DNA from: Gymnodinialimonas sp. 202GB13-11
Lineage (GTDB): Bacteria > Pseudomonadota > Alphaproteobacteria > Rhodobacterales > Rhodobacteraceae
Direction: 5' to 3'
Length of the DNA stretch: 64,000 nt
NCBI RefSeq assembly: GCF_040932485.1
Contig: NZ_JBFRBH010000001.1
Span: forward strand, 1,674,001 to 1,738,000
The first letter of the stretch is position 1, and each line of letters opens with the position of its first letter. Positions 9,267-16,365 of this stretch are shown here, piece after piece. A model generated the notes under the pieces. That model saw only the letters and a program-made list of their open reading frames with translations, ran no database searches and was not told the origin of the DNA. A program made the translations under genes and the position numbers.

Positions 9267-10157
9267 TTACGCGACCTCGTGGCCAAGGGCGGCTGTGTAG
9301 ATTTCAAACCAGTCGACGCGGCTGAGATTTACTTTAACAGCATCCGACAAGCCCTTTATCCGGCTGAGGTTGTTCGTTCCCATCACCGGCAGGATCTTGG
9401 CCGGGTGACGCAGAAGCCACGCGACGGCCACGGCGTCCGCGCCGACGCCCTGTTCGGTCGCAATGCGGTCAAGGACAACGCGCACCGAAGCCCCTTCATC
9501 GCCAAACAGCGCACCCCCGGCCAAAGGCGACCAAGCCATCAGCGGCTGATTGCGTTGCTGGTGGTAGGCCACATCGCCATTGGTGAACGGCACATGATGC
9601 AGAACGGACATCTCAATCTGGTTGGTCGCCAGTTGCGTGTCCATCGCCGATTGCAGCAGGTCCCAATCCCATGGACGGAAGTTCGAAACGCCCACAGCAC
9701 GGATCTTGCCGGACGCCACCAGCTTATCGAGGCAGGCGCCGGTTTCCACGTGATCCATCAGCGGATCGGGGCGGTGGATCAGCAGCAGGTCAATGACGTC
9801 AATCGCCATATCTTTCAAGGAATTATCGACACAAGCTGAGATGTACTCCGCACTCGTGTCGTAATACTTCACCCGCTTGTCGGAGTGCTTTCCGATGGGT
9901 GCCACGATATCGCATTTGGTCACGATCTCGACCTTGTCGCGCAGGCCCGGCGACGCCTTGAACGCCTCCCCCAACAGCGCCTCGGCGATGTAGCCACCGT
10001 AAATGTCGGCCTGATCCAATGTCGTGATGCCCTGCTCAAGGCACGCCTCGACCTTCGCCTGCACATGGGCGGGCGAGGTGTCGTCATCATCTCCCAGCCG
10101 CCACATACCGTAGACGATTTGGGACATCTCGATGCCCCCGACATTGATACGATCCAT
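9267..10157 (-). CDS. Aldo/keto reductase; candidate 6-oxo-glucose reductase (SmoB-like)
   Basis: A 296-residue NAD(P)H-dependent aldo/keto reductase of the YdhF-like branch. The catalytic tetrad is readable: Asp48 and Tyr53 in LDQADIYGG, Lys81 in VTKCD and His128 in LLIHRPD. The ATG at 10157 shares its first base with the stop of the monooxygenase gene (TGATG), so the two are translationally coupled. In the known sulfoquinovose monooxygenase pathway an aldo/keto reductase (SmoB) reduces 6-oxo-glucose to glucose; the pairing here suggests the same role, but family membership alone does not prove the substrate. Confidence 0.8.
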   Translation of the reverse strand: MDRINVGGIEMSQIVYGMWRLGDDDDTSPAHVQAKVEACLEQGITTLDQADIYGGYIAEALLGEAFKASPGLRDKVEIVTKCDIVAPIGKHSDKRVKYYDTSAEYISACVDNSLKDMAIDVIDLLLIHRPDPLMDHVETGACLDKLVASGKIRAVGVSNFRPWDWDLLQSAMDTQLATNQIEMSVLHHVPFTNGDVAYHQQRNQPLMAWSPLAGGALFGDEGASVRVVLDRIATEQGVGADAVAVAWLLRHPAKILPVMGTNNLSRIKGLSDAVKVNLSRVDWFEIYTAALGHEVA

Positions 10158-11311
10158 CAGCGACGCTCCCCTGTGCCCAAAGGCGTAGTGGGCGTGCCGC
10201 TTGGCACCCGTCCATAAACCTCTGGCATTGAACATGTTTTCAGCTCGGGCATGACCAGCCGCCCGAAGTGTTTGCATTCATCCATATGCGGATAGCCCGA
10301 GAAGATGAAAGCGCGGATGCCCATCTTTTTGTATTCCTCGATCTCGCTGAGGACCTGATCGGCGGAGCCGACCAGCGCCGCACCACATCCCGACCGCGCA
10401 CGGCCCACGCCGGTCCACAGATGCGGCTCGACATAGCCATATTTGTCGGCCAATTCGCGGGCCTTGGCCTGATGCGACACGCCCAGAGACGTCGAATCCA
10501 GGGCCCGTTCGCGGATCAACTGACCGTATTCGTCGTCCAGCTTTGACGTCAGATGCTCCGCATATTCGCGCGCCTCAGCCTCCGTGTCGCGCACAATCAT
10601 GTGCACCCGCAGGCCATAATCAAGCGTCCGGCCATAACGTTCGGCCACCGCGTTAACGTCCCGCATCCGCTGCGCCAGCGCCTCTTTCGGCTCGGGCCAC
10701 ATTAGATAGATGTCGCAATGATGACCGCACAGCTCCAATGCGGGCGGGGAATAGCCGCCGAAATACAAAAGCGGTCCACCGGTCTGAAAGGGGCGCGCTG
10801 GATCGGTCGTTAACCCTGCGAAATCATAGACTTCGCCTTGATAGTTAATCTCGTCCTGTGTCCAGGCCTGCTTCAGGATTTCGACCACCTCGCGGGAACG
10901 CTGGTAGCGAAACCCACTCTCCGCCTTCTCGCCTGGAAAGTCGGACGAGATGATGTTCACCGTCAGCCGTCCCTCCAGCATGTGGTCGAGCGTGGCGATG
11001 GTCCGCGCCAGCATGATCGGCTGCATCTCTCCGCAGCGCACGGCGGCCAGCAGGTTGATCTTGTCGGTGATCGGCGCGCAACCCGCCACGAAAGACAGCG
11101 TGTCCTGCCCCACCTGATAGGACGACGGGCACAGGATATTCCGAAACCCCTGCGCCTCAGCCTCTTTCACGATGCCCGAGCAATGATCCCAAGAGGATCG
11201 CAACTTGCCATCCGGCACGCCCAGGAATTCGTAGTCGTCCGAGCAAAGGGCTGCGAACCAGCTGACTTCGGCGGCGTCCAGATCTGCCGATGTGACGGGA
11301 ACCACTGTCAT
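10157..11311 (-). CDS. SsuD-like FMNH2-dependent sulfonate monooxygenase; candidate sulfoquinovose monooxygenase
   Basis: A 384-residue bacterial-luciferase-fold monooxygenase most like alkanesulfonate monooxygenases. Sulfonate-site residues of E. coli SsuD (as I recall: Trp196, Arg226, His228, Arg297, Tyr331, His333) all have counterparts at a constant offset of nine: Trp205, Arg235, His237, Arg306, Tyr340 and His342. The SsuD residues His11 and Cys54 have no obvious match, so it is a divergent member. The start at 11311 follows a GGGAGGA site; longer starts would run into the divergent promoter. It is coupled to an aldo/keto reductase and diverges from a GntR regulator. No flavin reductase is nearby. 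Confidence 0.8.
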   Translation of the reverse strand: MTVVPVTSADLDAAEVSWFAALCSDDYEFLGVPDGKLRSSWDHCSGIVKEAEAQGFRNILCPSSYQVGQDTLSFVAGCAPITDKINLLAAVRCGEMQPIMLARTIATLDHMLEGRLTVNIISSDFPGEKAESGFRYQRSREVVEILKQAWTQDEINYQGEVYDFAGLTTDPARPFQTGGPLLYFGGYSPPALELCGHHCDIYLMWPEPKEALAQRMRDVNAVAERYGRTLDYGLRVHMIVRDTEAEAREYAEHLTSKLDDEYGQLIRERALDSTSLGVSHQAKARELADKYGYVEPHLWTGVGRARSGCGAALVGSADQVLSEIEEYKKMGIRAFIFSGYPHMDECKHFGRLVMPELKTCSMPEVYGRVPSGTPTTPLGTGERR

Positions 11312-11364
11312 CCCTCGCGTCCTCCCTTGCGCGGTCGTTTCTTCTCGGGTAGCACCGGAGAAAC

Positions 11365-11386
11365 GGTATATCAATGGTATATCAAT
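11365..11386. promoter_or_regulatory. Tandem 11-bp repeat, probable GntR operator
   Basis: GGTATATCAAT occurs twice back to back (11365-11375 and 11376-11386) in the 100-bp gap between the divergent monooxygenase and GntR genes. The period of one helical turn and the TGGTATA core, which resembles NagR/HutC-type boxes, suggest it is the binding site of the adjacent regulator. Confidence 0.6.
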
Positions 11387-11411
11387 TCCGGCCAGCGAGG
11401 GAGGACGCGCG

Positions 11412-12164
11412 ATGCCGAAGACGCTGCGCGCTACAGCTGCGCCCGTGCTGCCAGACGCGCCCACGGGCGCCCTGCCCACCTACCTGCGCATCGCTGAAGA
11501 GTTGACACGCGACATCGGCTCAGGTCGCTTGGCGGCGGGCGACAAGCTCGCCCCTGAACGCGCAATGGCGGCGGAAAAGGGCGTGGCGGTGGCGACCCTG
11601 CGCAAGGCATTGCAGCTGCTGGTAGATCGCGGGTTGATCGAACGGCGGCAGGGGTCGGGGAACTATGTGTTGGGCGGCAACCGGTCGGTCGGCACCTACG
11701 CGCTGCTGCGCCTCGAACTGGCAGGCCAAGGCGGCGGCTTGCCCACAGCCCGCGTGCTCGACATGACGCGCGCGGCAAAGCCCGCCACCCTTCCCCGCAT
11801 CGGTGCCTCAGACATCGGCCTGCGCATTCGTCGCCTTCGCTTCCTGTCGGACACGCCTGTCGCCGTCGAAGAAATCTGGCTCGACGCGCGCTGGCTCGAC
11901 CGCGGGCCGCTGACCCCGCAAAACATCTCGGAATCGCTTTACCGCAGCTACGAGGATCGGCTCGGTCTGAAGATCATCGAAGCTGAAGATGTGATCCGCA
12001 TGGGCGCGCTGCCAGCTTGGACGCCAAGCGAACTGGGTCTCGCGCAGGCCACGAATCTACCCCTCATTGAGCGCCGCGCCTTTGATCAGAACGGACAGGC
12101 CGCCGAGGCCAGTTGGACATGGTACGACCCCGAGCGTGCCCAATATTTCGCGCGGGTGCCATGA
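11412..12164 (+). CDS. GntR-family (HutC/UTRA) transcriptional regulator
   Basis: A 250-residue regulator. Residues about 20-90 form a GntR winged helix (LPTYLRIAEELTRDIGSGRL through GLIERRQGSGNYV) and the C-terminal half is a UTRA ligand-binding domain of the HutC type. The ATG at 11412 has a GGGAGGA tract nearby; longer in-frame starts overlap the repeats at 11365. It diverges from the monooxygenase/reductase pair and is 25 bases ahead of the Gfo/Idh/MocA gene, so it likely controls both directions. The ligand is unknown; a sulfosugar is plausible from context. Confidence 0.87.
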   Translation: MPKTLRATAAPVLPDAPTGALPTYLRIAEELTRDIGSGRLAAGDKLAPERAMAAEKGVAVATLRKALQLLVDRGLIERRQGSGNYVLGGNRSVGTYALLRLELAGQGGGLPTARVLDMTRAAKPATLPRIGASDIGLRIRRLRFLSDTPVAVEEIWLDARWLDRGPLTPQNISESLYRSYEDRLGLKIIEAEDVIRMGALPAWTPSELGLAQATNLPLIERRAFDQNGQAAEASWTWYDPERAQYFARVP

Positions 12165-12189
12165 CACCCAAACAACAGGGAACACGAAC

Positions 12190-13278
12190 ATGACGCGCTA
12201 CGGCATCGTCGGCTCCGGGATGATGGGGCAAGAGCATATCCGCAACATCGCGCTTCTCGCTGGCGCCGAAGTCAGCGCCTTTTGCGAGCCTGATGAAGGG
12301 ATGGCGCAGGCCACCGCCGCGCTTGTGCCCGGTGCCGTGCGTTGCCCGGACCTTGAGGGCGTTGTGCAACGCAACGATGTGGATGCGCTTGTCGTGGCCT
12401 CGCCCAACCACACCCATGTCGACGCTCTCAAACGCATCGCGGCCACGCGCCCCCTGCCCGTGCTTATGGAAAAGCCGCTCTACACCGACCCCGCCGATGA
12501 GGCCGTGCTGGCCAAGCTCGTCAACGACTACCCCGCCCCCATCTGGGTCGCGATGGAATACCGCTACATGCCCCCCGTCGCGAAATTCCGCGAGCTGTGC
12601 GATCAAGCCACCGGCGGCATCAAGATGCTGGCGATCCGCGAACATCGCTTTCCATTTCTGGAGAAAGTCGGCGACTGGAACCGCTTCAATCGCAATTCCG
12701 GCGGAACCTTGGTCGAGAAATGCTGCCATTTCTTCGACCTGATGCGCCTGATCCTGCGCGATGAAGCCGTGCGTGTGATGGCCAGCGCCGGGCAAGCCGT
12801 GAACCACCTTGATGAAACCTACAACGGCGAGACGCCCGATATCTGGGACAATGGCTTTGTGATCGTGGATTTCGCCCGCGGCAGCCGCGCCATGCTGGAC
12901 CTTTGCATGTTCGCCGAAGGCAGCGAGTATCAGGAAGAGATCAGCGCCGTTGGCCCCGCAGGCAAGATCGAGGCAAAGGTTCCGGGCCCCACGCGGTTCT
13001 GGAACTTCGACATTGGCCCTGCGCCGACGCCAAAAGTCATCGTCAGCCCGCGTATGCCCACCACTGGCAAGGTGGTGCATGAAACCCCCGTGGACAAAGA
13101 CCTGCTGACAGCGGGTGATCACCACGGCTCGACCTACTACCAGCACTTGCGCTTCCTTGAGGTGGTGCGCAAAGGCTGGACGCCGGAAGTCACACTGGCC
13201 GATGGGGCCGCTGCCGTGCGCATCGGCATGGCGGCACAGGAAAGCGCCGTGACCGGGCGCGCGGTTCCCCTGATCTGA
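12190..13278 (+). CDS. Gfo/Idh/MocA-family NAD-binding protein; possible NAD-dependent glycosidase
   Basis: A 362-residue protein with an N-terminal Rossmann fold (YGIVGSGMMGQEH) and the family EKP motif (LMEKPLYTD), followed by the alpha/beta substrate domain. Most relatives are sugar dehydrogenases, but this superfamily also contains NAD-dependent glycoside hydrolases, including the sulfoquinovosidases placed in family GH188, which are reported in Roseobacter clusters lacking a GH31 sulfoquinovosidase. The window has no GH31 enzyme and the gene lies beside a sulfonate monooxygenase, so the hydrolase role is a reasonable hypothesis. A sugar or inositol dehydrogenase is the alternative. Confidence 0.8.
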   Translation: MTRYGIVGSGMMGQEHIRNIALLAGAEVSAFCEPDEGMAQATAALVPGAVRCPDLEGVVQRNDVDALVVASPNHTHVDALKRIAATRPLPVLMEKPLYTDPADEAVLAKLVNDYPAPIWVAMEYRYMPPVAKFRELCDQATGGIKMLAIREHRFPFLEKVGDWNRFNRNSGGTLVEKCCHFFDLMRLILRDEAVRVMASAGQAVNHLDETYNGETPDIWDNGFVIVDFARGSRAMLDLCMFAEGSEYQEEISAVGPAGKIEAKVPGPTRFWNFDIGPAPTPKVIVSPRMPTTGKVVHETPVDKDLLTAGDHHGSTYYQHLRFLEVVRKGWTPEVTLADGAAAVRIGMAAQESAVTGRAVPLI

Positions 13279-13299
13279 GCGCCGCGCTAGACTGCCTTC

Positions 13300-14148
13300 A
13301 TGTCAGACCGGATCGACATCGGCATCGACGGCGGCGGCTCCGGCAGTCGTGTCATCGTATCAACGCAAAACCGCGAGGCGTACGCCGAGGGCGGTCCCGC
13401 GAATGTTGTTACCGATCCTGCCGCCGCCGAGGGCGCAATCCGCGAAACGGTTTTGGACGCACTCGGTCAACTCTCTCGCAGTCTCGAAGATCTTGAAGCC
13501 GCACGGATCGTCGCCGGTCTCGCAGGATGCCGCTTGCCCGGGGTCGCCGACACCTTCGCCATCCGCCTGCCCTTCCTCGCCTATGTGGTCGATGACAGCG
13601 TCACCGCGCTTGAAGGCGCGTTTGGCGGTGGGCATGGCACGCTTGTGAACCTTGGCACCGGATCATTCTTCATTCGCAAAGACGACCGAGGCGTGACGCA
13701 TCATGGCGGCTGGGGGTTTGTTCTGGGTGATGAAGGCTCGGCGGCTTGGTTGGGGCGCGAGGCGTTGCGCGAATTGACCCTTATGGAAGACGGACGGATG
13801 CAAACGCACGCGGATGACCCGCTGCGCGACGCCCTACTCGAGGCGTGCAATGGGCTTCATCCGTCACAATTTGCCATGCAAGCGGCGCCAGAAGACTTCG
13901 CAGCGCTCGCCCCGCTCATCTTTGACCAAAGCACAGCTTGGGCGCACGCGTTGCAACGACGCGTCCAAACCTGTGTGGAACAAGGGTTGGAAGACATCGG
14001 CCATCCAGACGGCACGTCATGGGCACTGACAGGTGGCCTTGGTCTTGCCTTGGCTGAACGGTTGAGCGGGCCGATCACCGGCGGCCTGCAAGCACCCCAA
14101 GGCAGCGCGCTCGATGGTGCCCTTACGATGGCGCGGTCCTTGCCCTAG
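13300..14148 (+). CDS. BadF/BadG-type ATPase, probable sugar or amino-sugar kinase
   Basis: A 282-residue protein of the BadF/BadG/BcrA fold related to N-acetylglucosamine/glucosamine kinases. The phosphate-1 motif IGIDGGGSGSR opens the protein, with LVNLGTGSF and GWGFVLGDEGSAAWLG as further ATPase-fold signatures. It follows the Gfo/Idh/MocA gene by 21 bases and ends overlapping, tail to tail by 4 bases, the NDP-sugar dehydratase. In this cluster it could phosphorylate the sugar released by the upstream enzymes, possibly glucose; substrate is not determined by the sequence. Confidence 0.78.
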   Translation: MSDRIDIGIDGGGSGSRVIVSTQNREAYAEGGPANVVTDPAAAEGAIRETVLDALGQLSRSLEDLEAARIVAGLAGCRLPGVADTFAIRLPFLAYVVDDSVTALEGAFGGGHGTLVNLGTGSFFIRKDDRGVTHHGGWGFVLGDEGSAAWLGREALRELTLMEDGRMQTHADDPLRDALLEACNGLHPSQFAMQAAPEDFAALAPLIFDQSTAWAHALQRRVQTCVEQGLEDIGHPDGTSWALTGGLGLALAERLSGPITGGLQAPQGSALDGALTMARSLP

Positions 14149-16025
14149 GCGCTGTCCGCCTCGACCATCGGACGCTGGTAGCCCTTTACAAAACCCTCAA
14201 CCGCTTTGCGGAACCGGTCGGCATCGCCGCTTTCGACGGCCCCGCGCGCCTCACGCAACATGGCGGCCACCTCGATCTGGCTCAGCATGTCTTCTGACGC
14301 ACGCAGGATCTTGGAGTGCGGCGTCGCAATCAACGACGCATCGTCGATCAGCAGCTCTTCATACAACTTCTCTCCGGGGCGCAATCCGGTGATCTTGATC
14401 TCGATCCCCTCCGCTTCATCCCCGTGTCGCACACGCGCGCCCGAAAGCTCGATCATGCGACGCGCGATATCGAGGATCTTCATCGGCTTGCCCATATCGA
14501 GGACGAACACGTCCCCGCCCTCGGAATAGGCGCCGGCCAGAAGAACCAGACGCGCCGCTTCGGGAATGGTCATGAAAAAGCGCGTCACTTCCGGGTGGGT
14601 CACAGTCACCGGGCCACCCGACCGGATCTGGTCCTGGAACAGCGGCAAGACCGATCCGGACGACCCAAGGACATTCCCGAACCGCACCATCGAAAACCGC
14701 GTGCCGCTGGTGCGTGAGGCCATGTCCTGCACAACCATCTCGGCCATGCGCTTAGTCGCGCCCATGATGTTTGTGGGCCGCACCGCTTTGTCGGTGGAGA
14801 CCAGAATGAACCGCTCAACCCCCTGCGCTTCGGCGGCGCTTGCAACGATCTGAGTGCCAAGCAGATTATTGCCCGCCCCTTCCAGAACGTTGTCTTCCAC
14901 CAACGGCACATGTTTATAAGCCGCCGCGTGAATGATCGCCTCAATGCCTTCCTCTTTGAGCACATTGGCCAAGCGCTTTGGGTTGGTCACAGAACCCAAA
15001 CGCGCAGAGAGGCCGATCTGAGCATCCTCCGCCCGCACGCGTAACTCGCGATCAATCTGATAGAGGGCAAATTCCGATTGCTCGTACAACACGATCCGTG
15101 CCGGGGCGCAGTCCAGCAATTGGCGGCACAACTCGGACCCGATAGACCCACCCGCCCCAGTCACCATCACAACCCGGCCCGCATACGCCTTAGCGATGTC
15201 CGGCACATCTAAATCGACCTTGTCGCGGCCCAAAAGCGCATCGGGCGCCACCGGCTGCAACGTTGTGGACTGACCAGAGATCAGATCGACATAAGATGGA
15301 AGCACCTGCACATCACAGTCCAGTTCATGCAGGTCTGCCAGAATGGCATCGGTTTTCGCTTGGGGCAGCGATGGCATGGCCAGCAGGACGCGTTTCACTT
15401 GCCCGGATTCCACCATGGCACCCAACTGTGCAGGAGGCGAAACGGAAAGGCCCGAGATAATCAGACCATGCAGGTTCGCGTTGTCATCGACAAAGGCCAC
15501 GGGCTCCACTTCAGACGAGGCGCGCAACGCCGCAGCCAATTGGATGCCAGCCGCGCCCGCGCCGTAGATCGCAACCGGCACGCTGTCTTTGCCGTTCTGA
15601 TAAGAACGCGACACAAGCAAATAACCAAGGTTGCGTCCCATCACCGACATTACGAAAAACGCACCGCCAAACAGGAACGGGATAGACCGCGGGGCGTTGA
15701 TATTCAGGGCAAAACTACAGGCCATCGCAATTATGATGAGAAGAGCTGAGGCGCCGGCAATGCGACTGAGCGCCGTCATGTCGAGGGACGTGAGCTTGAT
15801 CCAGGGCAAACGCATCGCCAACATGATGAATGGCCCGAAAACGGTCATCACAGCAATCAGAGGTAGGGCCTCGCTCAGGTAATGTGCGGGAAACAGAACC
15901 GAAAAGCGCAGGCAATAAGCCAGCAAAAAGGCCAGCGGAACAAGCGCGCTATCGAAAGCCAGAAAGAAATATCGCTTCTGTCGACGCGACAACCCGCTTA
16001 GCATTTTAACCCCCATGGCGGCCAA
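14145..16025 (-). CDS. Membrane-anchored NDP-sugar 4,6-dehydratase (WbpM/CapD/FlaA1-like)
   Basis: A 626-residue protein with four N-terminal transmembrane helices (about 20-130), a CoA-binding-like Rossmann region (150-220) and a C-terminal short-chain-dehydrogenase domain. The nucleotide motif VTGAGGSIGSE is at 288-298. The active-site segment STDKAVRPTNIMGATKR has Met421 where most epimerases have Tyr, which is normal for long WbpM-type 4,6-dehydratases, and keeps Lys425. It makes 4-keto-6-deoxy sugars for surface polysaccharide and faces the Wzz/kinase gene across a shared upstream region. ATGs at codons 4 and 8 are alternative starts. Confidence 0.88.
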   Translation of the reverse strand: MAAMGVKMLSGLSRRQKRYFFLAFDSALVPLAFLLAYCLRFSVLFPAHYLSEALPLIAVMTVFGPFIMLAMRLPWIKLTSLDMTALSRIAGASALLIIIAMACSFALNINAPRSIPFLFGGAFFVMSVMGRNLGYLLVSRSYQNGKDSVPVAIYGAGAAGIQLAAALRASSEVEPVAFVDDNANLHGLIISGLSVSPPAQLGAMVESGQVKRVLLAMPSLPQAKTDAILADLHELDCDVQVLPSYVDLISGQSTTLQPVAPDALLGRDKVDLDVPDIAKAYAGRVVMVTGAGGSIGSELCRQLLDCAPARIVLYEQSEFALYQIDRELRVRAEDAQIGLSARLGSVTNPKRLANVLKEEGIEAIIHAAAYKHVPLVEDNVLEGAGNNLLGTQIVASAAEAQGVERFILVSTDKAVRPTNIMGATKRMAEMVVQDMASRTSGTRFSMVRFGNVLGSSGSVLPLFQDQIRSGGPVTVTHPEVTRFFMTIPEAARLVLLAGAYSEGGDVFVLDMGKPMKILDIARRMIELSGARVRHGDEAEGIEIKITGLRPGEKLYEELLIDDASLIATPHSKILRASEDMLSQIEVAAMLREARGAVESGDADRFRKAVEGFVKGYQRPMVEADSA

Positions 16026-16365
16026 GGCATAGTCGCAGCCAAATCACGCCTGATATTCTACGTGTTTTCCCTGACGCATCAGGGACAAAACCCGTGAGGA
16101 CACTGCAGGACAACTGCAATATCATGCCAAAGATGCTTAGCAAAAACAACGCCGTGATGTAATGCCACCTTTCGAAACTATGCGGAATATCGCCGTCGGC
16201 GCGCCGTGCATGCCGGTATCATTTCCGTTTTGCAGAACTGCGGCGCAAATTCCCCGCATATGCACGGACACAACTGGGCAAAAGGCAACTGACAACGTTG
16301 AACGCATCAGGTAAACGCCTGCCAACAAGAGGGTTGATCTTCGCGATCACTGGGGTGCGAGTAGA
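16026..16365. other. Divergent intergenic region between polysaccharide genes
   Basis: About 340 bases separate the divergent dehydratase and Wzz/kinase genes. I see no open frame with a ribosome-binding site and no convincing terminator, operator palindrome or RNA. It presumably holds promoters for both genes, but no clear -35/-10 pair could be assigned. Confidence 0.5.

Noticed and set aside
11341-11400. A short tandem repeat that might be the start of a CRISPR or phase-variable tract.
   Set aside because: Only two 11-bp units occur and they lie in a divergent promoter, so an operator is the better explanation.
12064-13146. A 360-codon minus-strand open frame opposite the Gfo/Idh/MocA gene.
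   Set aside because: Antisense shadow in GC-rich DNA; the plus-strand protein has the Rossmann and EKP motifs.
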